Below are positions 23,801 through 37,492 of a DNA stretch of 64,000 bases, one piece after another; positions within the stretch are counted from its first letter, which is position 1; every line of letters begins with the position of its first letter. The stretch spans positions 20,340,581-20,404,580 of the forward strand of contig NC_045147.1 of the NCBI RefSeq assembly GCF_008831285.2. The letters run 5' to 3'. The translations under genes were made by a program, and so were the position numbers. The DNA is from Nymphaea colorata (Eukaryota; Streptophyta; Magnoliopsida; Nymphaeales; Nymphaeaceae). A model generated the notes under the pieces. It was given only the letters and a program-made list of their open reading frames with translations. It ran no database searches and was not told the origin of the DNA.

Positions 23801-26229
23801 CACCAATCCAGTATTGAATGTTTTTCTTTGACTTCCTCTTTATCCTACGCACAACCTCCAAAAACTGACCATTATACTAACACATCTAGTTGGCCAAGCA
23901 TTGGTCGTGTCAACCCGTCATTCATCTATTTCAAATTGCATCATATTGACATTTATAACTCGATGAAGGGCATGTTGCTTCATTAAGATCCTAGAACAGT
24001 TCCCAGGTCTCACAGGACTGCTTTCCCTTTTGTTGTGCGGGGTTTATCGTATACTTTCCGCTCAAAATGAGAAGATTACATATCATTTACAGCACATCCC
24101 TTCAGCGCATCTGTCTAGTATTGAATGTTTTTCTTTGTCTTTCCTTTTGTCTTACGCATAACCTCCAAAAACTGACCATTATACCAACGCATCTAGTTGG
24201 CCATGCATTGGTTGTGTCAATCGGTCAACCAATTATTTCAATTGCATCTAATTGACGTTTCTAACTTGACGGTGGGCGTGTCGCTTCATCAAAATCCTAG
24301 ACCAGTTCCCACGTCTCATAGGACGACATTCCATTTTGTTGTGCGGGGTTCATCGTATCTTTTGCGCTCGAAATGAGACGATCACATATCATTAACATCA
24401 CATCCCTTTAGCGCACTTGTCTCGTAGTGAATGCTTTTCTTTGACTTTCCTTTTGTCTTACGCATAACATCCAAAAACTGACCATTATACCAATGCAACT
24501 AATTGGCCATGCAATGGTCGTGTCAACCGGTCAGCCATTTATTTCAATTGCATCTGATAGACATTTTGAACTTGATGCTACGCATGTTGCCTCATCAAGA
24601 TCCTAGAGCAGTTCCCAGGTCTCACAGGACTGCTTTCCCTTTTGTTGTACGGGGTTCATCGTATTTTTTGCGCTCAAAATGAAACGATCACAGATTATTT
24701 ACATCACATCCTTTGAGCGCACTTGCGTAGTATTGCATGCTTTTCATTGACTTTCTTTTCGTCTTACACATAACTTCCTAAAACTGACCACTTTACCAAT
24801 ACATCTAGTTGGCCATGCATTGGTCGTGTCAACCGGTCAGCCATTTATCTCAATTGCATCTAATAGGCATTTTTAACTTGATGGTAGGCATGCTGCCTCA
24901 TCAAGGTCCTAGAGCAGTTCTCAGGTCTCATAGGACTGCTTTTCCATTTGTTATACGGGGTTCATCGTATCTTTGCGCTCAAAATGAAACTATGACTTAT
25001 CATTTACATCACATCCATTGAGCGCGCTTGTCTTGTATTGCATCCATACCGTTGTCTTTCCTTTTATCTTGCGCATAACCTCCTAAAACTGACCATTATA
25101 CCAATGCACCTAGTTGGCCATGCATCGGTCGTGCCGACCAGTTAGCCATTTATTTCAATTGCATCTACTTGAAAATTCTAACTTGATGGGGGGCATCTTG
25201 CTTCATCAAGGTCCTAGAGCAGATCCCAAGTCTCACAAGACCGCTTTCCCTTTTGTTGTACGCGGTTCATCGCATCTTTTAAGCTCAAAATGACACGATC
25301 ACATATCTTTTACAACACATCCCTTGATCGCGCTTGTCTAGTATTGCATGCTTATCATTGTCTTTACCTTTTTCATATGCAAACTGATCACTATGCCAAT
25401 GCATCTAGTTGGCCAAGCATTGGTCGTGTCAACCGCTCAGCCATTTATTTCAATTGCATTTAATAGACATTTTTAACCTGATGGTAGGCATGTTGCCTCG
25501 TCAAGATCCTAGACCAGTTCCGACGACTCATAGGACTGCTTTCCATTTTGTAGTTCGGGGTTCATCGTATCTTTTCCGCTCGAAATAAGACGATCACATA
25601 TCATTACATCACATTCCTTGAGCGCACCTGTCTAGTATTGCATGCTTTTCATTGACTTTCCTTTTGTCTTACGCATAACTTCCTAAAACTGACTATTATA
25701 CCAATGCATCTAGTTGGCCATGCATTGGTCGTGTCAACCAATCAGTCATTTGCTTCAATTGTATCTAATAGACATTTTTAACTTAATGGCGTGCATGTTA
25801 CTTCGTCAAGATACTAAAGCAGTTCCCATGTCTCACAGGACTGTATTTCTATTTGTTGTACGGGGTTCATTGTATCTTTCCGCTACAAATAAGACTATCA
25901 CTTATCATTTATATCTCATCCCTTGAGTGCACTCGTCTAGTATTGCACGCTTTTCATTGTCTTTCCTTTTTTCATATGCAAAACATCATAAAACTAACCA
26001 ATATACCAACGCACATAACTGGCCAAGCATTGGTTGTGCCAACCAGTGAACCATTTATATCAATTGCATCTAATTGACATTTCTAACTTCATGGTGGGCA
26101 TGTTGCTTCGTCAAGATCCTAGAGCAGATCCCAGGTCTCACAGGACCGCTTTCCCTTTTGTAGCACGGGGTTCATCGCATCTTTTTCGCTCAAAATGAGG
26201 CGATCACATATGTTTTAAAACACATCCTT

Positions 26230-26245
26230 GAGCGCGCAAAACCTC
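26230..26245. repeat. 49-bp microdeletion junction in a HOR block
   Basis: The end of monomer I reads GAGCGCGC and then jumps to AAAACCTCC. About 49 bp present in all other blocks (the GTCTAGTATTGCATGC to TACGCAT stretch) are missing. This makes the block from 23599 only 2680 bp long. Confidence 0.8.
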
Positions 26246-29200
26246 CTAAAACTGACTATTATACCAATGCATCTAGTTGGCCATGCATTGGCCGTGTTAA
26301 ACCAATCAGTCATTTATTTCGGTTGTATTTAATTGACATTTTTAACTCGATGAAGGGCATGTTGTTTCATCAAGATCCTAGAACAGTTCCCAGGTCTCAC
26401 AGGACTGCTTTTTCATTTGTGGTGCCGGGTTCATCGTATCCTTTGCATATCACATATCATTTACATCACACCCCTTGAGCCCACCAATCCAGTATTGAAT
26501 GTTTTTCTTTGACTTCCCCTTTGTCCTACGCACAACCTCCAAAAACTGACCATTATACTAACACATCTAGTTGGCCATGCATTGGTCGTGTCAACCCGTC
26601 ATTCATCTATTTCAAATTGCATCATATTGACATTTATAACTCGATGGAGGGCATGTTGCTTCATTAAGATCCTAGAACAGTTCCCAGGTCTCACAGGACT
26701 GCTTTCCCTTTTGTTGTGCGGGGTTTATCGTATCCTTTCCGCTCAAAATGAGAAGATTACATATCATTTACAGCACATCCCTTCAGCGCATCTGTCTAGT
26801 ATTGAATGTTTTTCTTTGTCTTTCCTTTTGTCTTACGCATAACCTCCAAAAACTGACCATTATACCAACGCATCTAGTTGGCCATGCATTGGTTGTGTCA
26901 ATCGGTCAACCAATTATTTCAATTGCATCTAATTGACGTTTCTAACTTGACGGTGGGCGTGTCGCTTCATCAAAATCCTAGACCAGTTCCCACGTCTCAT
27001 AGGACGACATTCCATTTTGTTGTGCGGGGTTCATCGTATCTTTTGCGCTCGAAATGAGACGATCACATATCATTAACATCACATCCCTTTAGCGCACTTG
27101 TCTCGTAGTGAATGCTTTTCTTTGACTTTCCTTTTGTCTTACGCATAACATCCAAAAACTGACCATTATACCAATGCAACTAATTGGCCATGCAATGGTC
27201 GTGTCAACCGGTCAGCCATTTATTTCAATTGCATCTGATAGACATTTTGAACTTGATGCTACGCATGTTGCCTCATCAAGATCCTAGAGCAGTTCCCAGG
27301 TCTCACAGGACTGCTTTCCCTTTTGTTGTACGGGGTTCATCGTATTTTTTGCGCTCAAAATGAAACGATCACACATTATTTACATCACATCCTTTGAGCG
27401 CACTTGCGTAGTATTGCATGCTTTTCATTGACTTTCTTTTCGTCTTACACATAACTTCCTAAAACTGACCACTTTACCAATACATCTAGTTGGCCATGCA
27501 TTGGTCGTGTCAACCGGTCAGCCATTTATCTCAATTGCATCTAATAGACATTTTTAACTTGATGGTTGGCATGCTGCCTCATCAAGGTCCTAGAGCAGTT
27601 CCCAGGTCTCATAGGACTGCTTTTCCATTTGTTATACGGGGTTCATCGTATCTTTGCGCTCAAAATGATACTATGACTTATCATTTACATCACATCCATT
27701 GAGCGCGCTTGTCTTGTATTGCAGGCATACCGTTGTCTTTCCTTTTGTCTTGCGCATAACCTCCTAAAACTGACCATTATACCAATGCACCTAGTTGGCC
27801 ATGCATTGGTCGTGCCGACCAGTCAGCCATTTATTTCAATTGCATCTAATTGAAAATTTTAACTTGATGGAGGGCATCTTGCTTCATCAAGGTCCTAGAG
27901 CAGATCCCAAGTCTCACAAGACCGCTTTCCCTTTTGTTGTACGCGGTTCATCGCATCTTTTCCGCTCAAAATGACGCGATCACATATCTTTTACAACACA
28001 TCCCTTGATCGCGCTTGTCTAGTATTGCATGCTTATCATTGTCTTTACCTTTTTCATATGCAAACTGATCACTATGCCAATGCATCTAGTTGGCCAAGCA
28101 TTGGTCGTGTCAACCGCTCAGCCATTTATTTCAATTGCATTTAATAGACATTTTTAACCTGATGGTAGGCATGTTAACTCGTCAAGATCCTAGACCAGTT
28201 CCCACGACTCATAGGACTGCTTTCCATTTTGTAGTTCGGGGTTCATCGTATCTTTTCCGCTCGAAATAAGACGATCACATATCATTACATCACATTCCTT
28301 GAGCGCACCTGTCTAGTATTGCATGCTTTTCATTGACTTTCCTTTTGTCTTACGCATAACTTCCTAAAACTGACTATTATACCAATGCATCTAGTTGGCC
28401 ATTCATTGGTCGTGTCAACCAATCAGTCATTTGCTTCAATTGTATCTAATAGACATTTTTAACTTAATGGGGTGCATGTTACTTCGTCAAGATACTAAAG
28501 CAGTTCCCATGTCTCACAGGACTGTTTTTCTATTTGTTGTACGGGGTTCATTGTATCTTTCCGCTACAAATAAGACTATCACTTATCATTTATATCTCAT
28601 CCCTTGAGTGCACTCGTCTAGTATTGCACGCTTTTCATTGTCTTTCCTTTTTTCATATGCAAAACATCCTAAAACTAACCAATATACCAACGCACATAAC
28701 TGGCCAAGCATTGGTTGTGCCAACCAGTGAACCATTTATATCAATTGCATCTAATTGACATTTCTAACTTCATGGTGGGCATGTTGCTTCGTCAAGATCC
28801 TAGAGCAGATCCCAGGTCTCACAGGACCGCTTTCATTTTTGTAGCACGGGGTTCATCGCATCTTTTTCGCTCAAAATGAGGCGATCACATATGTTTTAAA
28901 ACACATCCTTGAGCGCGCTTGTCTAGTATTGCATGCTTATTATTGACTTTCGTTTTTTCATACGCATAACCTCCTAAAACTGACTATTATACCAATGCAT
29001 CTAGTTGGCCATGCATTGGCCGTGTCAACCAGTCAGTCATTTATTTCGGTTGCATCTAATTGACATTTTTAACTCGATGAAGGGCATGTTGTTTCATCAA
29101 GATCCTAGAACAGTTCCCAGGTCTCACAGGACTGCTTTTCCATTTGTGGTGCGGGGTTCATCGTATCCTTTGCATATCACATATCATTTACATCACATCC

Positions 29201-32200
29201 CTTGAGCCCACCAATCCAGTATTGAATGTTTTTCTTTGACTTCCCATTTATCCTACGCACAACCTCCAAAAACTGACCATTATACTAACACATCTAGTTG
29301 GCCATGCATTGGTCGTATCAACCCGTCATTCATCTATTTCAAATTGCATCATATTGACATTTATAACTCGATGGAGAGCATGTTGCTTCATTAAGATCCT
29401 AAAACAGTTCCCAGGTCTCACAGGACTGCATTCCCTTTTGTTGTGCGGGGTTTATCGTATCCTTTCCGCTCAAAATGAGAAGATTACATATCATTTACAT
29501 CACATCCCTTGAGCGCATCTGTCTAGTATTGAATGTTTTTCTTTGTCTTTCCTTTTGTCTTACGCATCACCTCCAAAAACTGACCATTATACCAACGCAT
29601 CTAGTTGGCCATGCATTGGTTGTGTCAATCGGTCAACCAATTATTTCAATTGCATCTAATTGACGTTTCTAACTTGACGGTGGGCGTGTCGCTTCATCAA
29701 GATCCTAGACCAGTTCCCACGTCTCATAGGACGACATTCCATTTTGTTGTGCGGGGTTCATCGTATCTTTTGCGCTCGGAATGAGACGATCACATATCAT
29801 TAACATCACATCCCCTTAGCGCACTTGTCTCGTACTGAATGCTTTTCTTTGACTTTCCTTTTGTCTTACGCATAACATCCAAAAACTGACCATTATACCA
29901 ATGCAACTAATTGGCCATGCAATGGTCGTGTCAACCGGTCAGCCATTTATTTCAATTGCATCTAATAGACATTTTGAACTTGATGCTACGCATGTTGCCT
30001 CATCAAGATCCTAGAGCAGTTCCCAGGTCTCACAGGACTGCTTTCCCTTTTGTTGTACGGGGTTCATCGTATTTTTTGCGCTCAAAATGAAACGATCACA
30101 GATTATTTACATCACATCCTTTGAGCGCACTTGCGTAGTATTGCATGCTTTTCATTGACTTTCTTTTCGTCTTACACATAACTTCCTAAAACTGACCACT
30201 TTACCAATACATCTAGTTGGCCATGCATTGGTCGTGTCAACCGGTCAGCCATTTATCTCAATTGCATCTAATAGACATTTTTAACTTGATGGTAGGCATG
30301 CTGCCTCATCAAGGTCCTAGAGCAGTTCTCAGGTCTCATAGGACTGCTTTTCCATTTGTTATACGGGGTTCATCGTATCTTTGCGCTCAAAATGATACAA
30401 TGACTTATCATTTACATCACATCCATTGAGCGCGCTTGTCTTGTATTGCATGCATACCGTTGTCTTTCCTTTTGTCTTGCGCATAACCTCCTAAAACTGA
30501 CCATTATACCAATGCACCTAGTTGGCCATGCATTGGTCGTGCCGACCAGTCAGCCATTTATTTCAATTGCATCTAATTGAAAATTCTAACTTGATGGAGG
30601 GCATCTTGCTTCATCAAGGTCCTAGAGCAGATCCCAAGTCTCACAAGACCGCTTTCCCTTTTGTTGTACGCGGTTCATCGCATCTTTTCCGCTCAAAATG
30701 ACGCGATCACATATCTTTTACAACACATCCCTTGATCGCGCTTGTCTAGTATTGCATGTTTATCATTGTCTTTACCTTTTTCATATGCAAACTGATCACT
30801 ATGCCAATGCATCTAGTTGGCCATGCATTGGTCGTGTCAACCGATCAACCATTTATTTCAATTGCATTTAATAGACATTTTTAACTTGATGGTAGGCATG
30901 TTGCCTCGTCAAGATCCTACACCAGTTCCCACGACCCATAGGACTGCTTTCCATTTTGTAGTTCGGGGTTCATCGTATCTTTTCCGCTCGAAATAAGACG
31001 ATCACATATCATTACATCACATTCCTTGAGCGCACCTGTCTAGTATTGCATGCTTTTCATTGACTTTCCTTTTGTCTTACGCATAACTTCCTAAAACTGA
31101 CTATTATACCAATGCATCTAGTTGGCCATGCATTGGTCGTGTCAACCAATCAGTCATTTGCTTCAATTGTATCTAATAGACATTTTTAACTTAATGGGGT
31201 GCATGTTACTTCGTCAAGACACTAAAGCAGTTCCCATGTCTCACAGTACTGTTTTTCTATTTGTTGTACGGGGTTCATTGTATCTTTCCGCTACAAATAA
31301 GACTATCACTTATCATTTATATCTCATCCCTTGAGTGCACTCGTCTAGTATTGCACGCTTTTCATTGTCTTTCCTTTTTTCATATGCAAAACATCCTAAA
31401 ACTAACCAATATACCAACGCACATAACTGGCCAAGCATTGGTTGTGCCAACCAGTGAACCATTTATATCAATTGCATCTAATTGACATTTCTAACTTCAT
31501 GGTGGGCATGTTGCTTCGTCAAGATCCTAGAGCAGATCCCAGGTCTCACAGGACCGCTTTCCCTTTTGTAGCACGGGGTTCATCGCATCTTTTTCGCTCA
31601 AAATGAGGCGATCACATATGTTTTAAAACACATCCTTGAGCGCGCTTGTCTAGTATTGCATGCTTATTATTGACTTTCGTTTTTTCATACGCATAACCTC
31701 CTAAAACTGACTATTATACCAATGCATCTAGTTGGCCATGCATTGGCCGTGTCAACCAGTCAGTCATTTATTTCGGTTGCATTTAATTGACATTTTTAAC
31801 TCGATGAAGGGCATGTTGTTTCATCAAGATCCTAGAACAGTTCCCAGGTCTCACAGGACTGCTTTTTCATTTGTGGTGCGGGGTTCATCGTATCCTTTGC
31901 ATATCACATATCATTTACATCACATCCCTTGAGCCCACCAATCCAGTATTGAATGTTTTTCTTTGACTTCCCCTTTGTCCTACGCACAACCTCCAAAAAC
32001 TGACCATTATACTAACACATCTAGTTGGCCATGCATTGGTCGTGTCAACCCGTCATTCATCTATTTCAAATTGCATCATATTGACATTTATAACTCGATG
32101 GAGGGCATGTTGCTTCATTAAGATCCTAGAACAGTTCCCAGGTCTCACAGGACTGCTTTCCCTTTTGTTGTGCGGGGTTTATCGTATCCTTTCCGCTCAA

Positions 32201-33530
32201 AATGAGAAGATTACATATCATTTACATCACATCCCTTGAGCGCATCTGTCTAGTATTGAATGTTTTTCTTTGTCTTTCCTTTTGTCTTACGCATAACCTC
32301 CAAAAACTGACCATCATACCAACGCATCTAGTTGACCATGCATTGGTTGTGTCAATCGGTCAACCAATTATTTCAATTGCATCTAATTGACGTTTCTAAC
32401 TTGACGGTGGGCGTGTCGCTTCATCAAGATCCTAGACCAGTTCCCACGTCTCATAGGACGACATTCCATTTTGTTGTGCGGGGTTCATCGTATCTTTTGC
32501 GCTCGAAATGAGACGATCACATATCATTAACATCACATCCCTTTAGCGCACTTGTCTCGTACTGAATGCTTTTCTTTGACTTTCCTTTTGTCTTACGCAT
32601 AACATCCAAAAACCGACCATTATACCAATGCAACTAATTGGCCATGCAATGGACGTGTCAACCGGTCAGCCATTTATTTCAATTGCATCTAATAGACATT
32701 TTGAACTTGATGCTACGCATGTTGCCTCATCAAGATCCTAGAGCAGTTCCCAGGTCTCACAGGACTGCTTTCCCTTTTGTTGTACGGGGTTCATCGTATT
32801 TTTTGCGCTCAAAATGAAACGATCACAGATTATTTACATCACATCCTTTGAGCGCACTTGCGTAGTATTGCATGCTTTTCATTAACTTTCTTTTCGTCTT
32901 ACACATAACTTCCTAAAACTGACCACTTTACCAATACATCTAGTTGGCCATGCATTGGTCGTGTCAACCGGTCAGCCATTTATCTCAATTGCATCTAATA
33001 GACATTTTTAACTTGATGGTAGGCATGCTGCCTCATCAAGGTCCTAGAGCAGTTCCCAGGTCTCATAGGACTGCTTTTCCATTTGTTATACGGGGTTCAT
33101 CGTATCTTTGCGCTCAAAATGATACTATGACTTATCATTTACATCACATCCATTGAGCGCGCTTGTCTTGTATTGCATGCATACCGTTGTCTTTCCTTTT
33201 GTCTTGCGCATAACCTCCTAAAACTGACCATTATACCAATGCACCTAGTTGGCCATGCATTGGTCGTGCCGACAAGTCAGCCATTTATTTCAATTGCATC
33301 TACTTGAAAATTCTAACTTGATGGGGGGCATCTTGCTTCATCAAGGTCCTAGAGCAGATCCCAAGTCTCACAAGACCGCTTTTCCTTTTGTTGTACGCGG
33401 TTCATCGCATCTTTTCCGCTCAAAATGACGCGATCACATATCTTTTACAACACATCCCTTGATCGCGCTTGTCTAGTATTGCATGCTTATCATTGTCTTT
33501 ACTTTTTTCATACGCATAACCTCTTAAAAC

Positions 33531-34314
33531 CAATGTTATAAAAGGTGTAGCGTATCGCGTATCGGTCGGGCTGACCTATACGCTGTATCGTAACGTATCG
33601 TAAACGTAGCGTAGCGTATCGTAAAATTAATTTTTAAATTTTAAAAAATATTTAAAAATCAGAAAAAAATAGAGAAAATTTATTAAAAATATGAAAAAAT
33701 AAACAAAAAATCAGAAATCAAGAAAAATATATTCAAATATAAAAAAGATCATCATACATAAGGAACATTCATGTGTGTCAACAACACATTCAAAAATTAG
33801 AAATTAGATATTCAAAATAACATAATAAGCATCCATCACAATTTTAAACTTGAAAATTTTATAGAATCTTAAGACTTAGAGTTTTAGGACTTAGAGTTTT
33901 AGGACTTATATTACATCACAATTTTACAAGTTCAAAACATATAGTTATCAACTTATCATCTTTCATGATTTAACGATAATATTTTCCAAATCGATGAATC
34001 CTTGGTTATTTTTTATGAAAATGTACAAAATCTTTCCCTCCTACGTCTCTTGGAGTCTTTAAATACAAGAAGAGAGAGAGGGAGGAGTGTTTAAACTTTA
34101 AAAAATAAAAAAATTTGTGTTTTAACCCGTATCGTACGATACGGGGGTGTATCGTCCGTATCGTACGATACGGCCCCCGTATCGCACGTATCGTGCGATA
34201 CGTGTACGATACGGACGCGTATCGTCTTTAAACAGCGTATCGTATAGGTTTTCTTGACCTATACGATACGTATCGTACGATACGCGTCCGTATCGTACGA
34301 TACGGATAACATTG
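33531..34314 (-). mobile_element. non-autonomous hAT derivative, 784 bp, TSD CTTAAAAC
   Basis: Termini are CAATGTTATA and GATAACATTG, with a perfect 8-bp target duplication CTTAAAAC at 33523-33530 and 34315-34322. Its left end matches the complement of the right end of the 6584-9992 element, and its right end matches the complement of that element's left end, including the CGTATCG / CGATACG palindrome cluster and the GA-rich block near 34070. It is therefore an internally deleted relative inserted in the opposite orientation. No transposase sequence remains. Confidence 0.92.
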
Positions 34315-35178
34315 CTTAAAACTGACCATTACACCAATGCATCTACTTGGCCATGCATTGGTCGTGTCAACTAGTCTGTCATTTCTTTCAATTGCATCTA
34401 ATTGGCATTTCTAACTTGATGGTGGGCATGTTGCTTCATCAAGATCCTAAAGCAGATCCCAGGTCTTACAGGACCGCTTTCCGTTTTGTTGTACGGGGTT
34501 CATCGCATCTTTTCCGTTCAAAATGAGGCAACCACATATCTTTTACAACACATCCCTTGAGCGCGCTTGTCTAGTGTTGCATGCTTATCATTGTCATTTA
34601 TTTTTTCATACGCATAACCTCCTAAAACTGACCATTATACCAATGCATCTAGTTGGTCATGCATTGGTCATGTCAACCAGTCAGCCATTTATTCCTATTG
34701 CATCTAATTGACATTTCTAACTCGATGGAGGGTATATTGCTTCATCAAGGTCCTAGAACAGTTCCCAGGTCTCACAGAACTGCTTTCCCTTCTGTTGTGC
34801 GGGGTTCATCGTATCCTTTGCGCTCAAAATAAGATATCACATATCATTTACATCACATTCCTTGAGCGCACCTGTCTAGTATTGCATGTTTTTCTTTGAC
34901 TTTCCTTTTGTCTTACGCATAACCTACAAAAACTGACCATTATACCAGTGCATCTAGTTGGCTATGCATTGGTCGTGTCAACCGGTCAGCCATTTATTTC
35001 AATTGCATCGAATTGAAATTTCTACTTGTTGGTGGGCATGTTGTTTGATCAAGATCCTAGAGCAGTTCTCAGGTCTCACAGGACTGTTTTCCCTTTTGTT
35101 GTATGGGGTTTATTCATTGTATCTGTTCTGTTCAAAATGAAATGATCACATATCAAATACATCACATCCCTTGAGCGC

Positions 35179-36027
35179 TCCTTAAGTTATATGTGTCGCT
35201 CTCTCTTGCCAAGACAATGAAGCATGATGAACACGACTGTCAATAATAATGTCAAACAAAGTCTAATTTTGTTCATCACTATTCGTCAAGAATGCGCTCC
35301 CACATGCAGCATCCGCTACTTCCCACGACAAGCAGCATCGCTCACTGATTTCAACCAATATTTTGTCTTACCTTTCACTATAAAAGAAACAAAGATATCT
35401 TAAAGGCATCATATCCAAAACTCTAGATATGCACCTTATATTATATTTCAAGATAAAATTCAAAAAGTGGGCGACAAGGGTCCTCATGACATAACAAAAT
35501 AAAGTACAAAAGATACAGTGACAATAGTGTGCCAAATAATCATGATTGTATCATGACATAATACTATAAATCATAACAGAATTAGCACCTTTCCAAAATG
35601 AACAACTGCCAAAGCAACTAGAACATATAAGAAATTGAAATCGAAGGATAAAAACAGTTCAGAGAACATAAAGTACAAGTTTAGTCATCCTCCAAAAAAG
35701 GAAACAAGTGAACCAGAACTTGGTCATCTGTGCACATGAGCAAAGTTTTTAAAGTTTAAACCCATCGACCCAGGATTCAACCAGGAATTAATTAAGTGAT
35801 GACTCGCCGGATCAGTTTGGCAAATAAAATATTATAACATTGATATGCTACATATAACATGTATCATAATGTACATGTGTGTATAAAAGGAAAACTTGAA
35901 ATGAAAATTTTAGTAATATGTTCCCTAAAATCACATTATTAGTATGTCTGTTTTTCTGTAATATAGTAAATTTTGGTAATGTACTGTAGAGTGTATGTGT
36001 GTGTGACTTTGTAGAGATGGTCATTAC
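35179..36027. other. intergenic, no gene seen
   Basis: Unique-looking AT-rich DNA lies between the end of the satellite array and the NUP214-like exons. A fragment near 35760-35830 (GATGACTCGCCGGATCAG) resembles the end of a repeat, but no matching partner end was found. Confidence 0.45.
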
Positions 36028-36868
36028 TTTGTATACATGGTGTTAGAGGGACTGTAGCAGGAGAACTTCTCCTAAACATAAAGCAGAAGCTATCAGCCAC
36101 AATGAAAAGGCAAATCATAAAGGTCAACTTATCTAAAAGAAGAAATTAATATTTTCTGCATGGCTTTAATGTTTGGATACTCAATATCATCAGAAAAATG
36201 AAATACTTACTTGGCAACACGGAACAAGGTAAGCATCCCATCAACAGTAAGACATAGCATAATGCAATAAGAAAGTTGAATCCTTCCTCCACCATCCACT
36301 TCAATTTCAAATTTTCCATCATCAACATTTAAATCCACACAGAAGCCCACTAACAAGTTTTCATCACCATTTGCTGCAACAAGAAAATGAAAAGAGAAAT
36401 AGAAGTAAGAGAAAAGCTGTACTTACAGATAGCAGCTAAACACTAAGGCCGTGACAAGCACATGCAACCATGCCCCTTGCTCAAATAAGTACAGCAGGTG
36501 AAGAATAAATATTCAAATAATGCATCAAACATATTTTAAAGAGGGATAAGAGGAAAAAATCAAAGTAAAGAAAGGGATATGCTAAACATTACAAAAGGAC
36601 AGACATTCAGGTTCCTTATTAAACCAAGGATCTAAGGTTGAACCATCGTTTTTTTGTGAATTGAGAGAAAGGATATTCATGAGGAAAAGCCAAGTAGAAG
36701 TTGTAACAACTTAAATGCCAATTTACACCTCTCATTTGAATCATTGGCATCCACTTGTCTTGCTGGAATTCCATAACTTTTGGCTCCTTCAGCTTCTGGT
36801 CTTCAAACCAGCCCAAGAAGACAATGTGATCGTCTATACTCTTCCTATTGGCAGCAATTAAAAGCTCC
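36028..36868 (-). pseudogene. NUP214-like nucleoporin exons (partial)
   Basis: Three phase-compatible exons with GT-AG borders are read on the minus strand: 36729-36868, 36211-36373 and 36028-36071. They join to a continuous frame including HIVFLGWFEDQKLKEPKVME, then DKWMPMIQMR, ANGDENLLVGFCVDLN, and YCIMLCLTVDGMLTLFRVAK. The spacing and the CLTxDGxLxLF pattern resemble the last blades of the N-terminal beta-propeller of plant nuclear-pore protein NUP214. No earlier or later exons were recognised, so this is a fragment or a piece of a larger gene not resolvable by eye. Family call is from memory and moderate. Confidence 0.45.
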
Positions 36869-37484
36869 CTGACAAGCACCACATGATTATAAACAATATG
36901 AAGTACTTGAAACATAGCAGTTTCACAGAAAGTTGAACTAGTAAAACTATAATATATTTCATGTTTAACAGACAAATTTTCATAAAAACTATTTACAATT
37001 CTGCTGTCCATGCACAAAGTTCTCATTGAGCAAAGTGACCTACAAAAAGTACTCGAACTTTGTTTTCCAGTTCACTCTCCAACTTTGCTTCATACCATGA
37101 TGATATTCCATTTTTCGTCAATATAATGTTTTATGTTGTCACAATTGGGAGGACCAGAAAACGTGATAATACAGTTCAGATGGCATGTAGCGGCTTTCAA
37201 GCAATTACAATCATGTATTGAAGATCCAATCTACCAGAAAACATTCCAGACGACAAAACATCATGGTGAATCAGTGATGCTCTAAAGATGACAGATTGCT
37301 ACCAAGCAATCTCAGAAAAGCTAAACTTTTCCTTAGACCTTGCAAGAATACAACTTTCAGATAGGCCTTTGCCCCCCTCATATTGGAACTAATGTCCATG
37401 TCTGAAAGCAAACTTTAATGTCTGGGCCTTTCAATGACAATCCTCCCCGGTTCAGTAGCCCTCTTTCACACGAAAGCCAGCAGC
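36869..37484. other. between gene fragments, no feature seen
   Basis: An open frame continues on the minus strand through 36869-37026, but it is the read-through of an intron into the NUP214-like exon, with no recognisable domain. Nothing else is supported. Confidence 0.4.
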
Positions 37485-37492
37485 CTACAATG

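Larger units (their letters stand above)
10600..33522. repeat. 9-monomer higher-order repeat, ~2,727 bp, ~8.4 copies
   Basis: Nine distinguishable monomers (A-I) recur as a block. Using the GGCCATGCAT word, monomers of the first block start at 10838 (A), 11131, 11439, 11745, 12051, 12356, 12651, 12956 and 13261. A-monomers then recur at 13564, 16279, 19006, 20876, 23599, 26279, 29007 and 31734. Block lengths are 2726, 2715, 2727, 1870, 2723, 2680, 2728 and 2727, with a last partial block to 33522. Like-named monomers in different blocks are nearly identical to the eye, whereas A-I differ clearly within a block. That is the definition of a higher-order repeat. Confidence 0.93.
6200..35178. repeat. 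large satellite array, ~303-bp monomer, about 80 copies
   Basis: From about 6200 to 35178 the DNA is head-to-tail copies of a 293-308 bp monomer. Recognisable blocks in order are: CTAAAACTGACCATTATACC, CTAGTTGGCCATGCATTGG, GTGTCAACCAGTCAGCC, TTCAATTGCATCTAATTGAC, a CCCAGGTCTCACAGGACTGC block, a GGGGTTCATCG block, and an ACATCACATCCCTTGAGCGC block. Two hAT elements interrupt it. Removing them leaves roughly 24.8 kb, or about 80 monomers. Edge monomers (6200-6583, 10001-10590, 34323-35178) are more diverged and truncated than the core. The short open frames in the monomers are not conserved as proteins between monomer types, so the array is judged non-coding. Confidence 0.95.

Noticed and set aside
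10836..33156. Dozens of repeated 60-74 codon open frames (for example the MAMHWSCQP type) within the array
   Set aside because: They follow the monomer period, exist in only some monomer types, are disrupted by indels in others, and have no start context or domain. They are by-products of the repeat.
6200..35178. CRISPR array
   Set aside because: The repeats are ~300 bp and contiguous, with no short repeat-spacer alternation, and the genome is a plant nuclear one.
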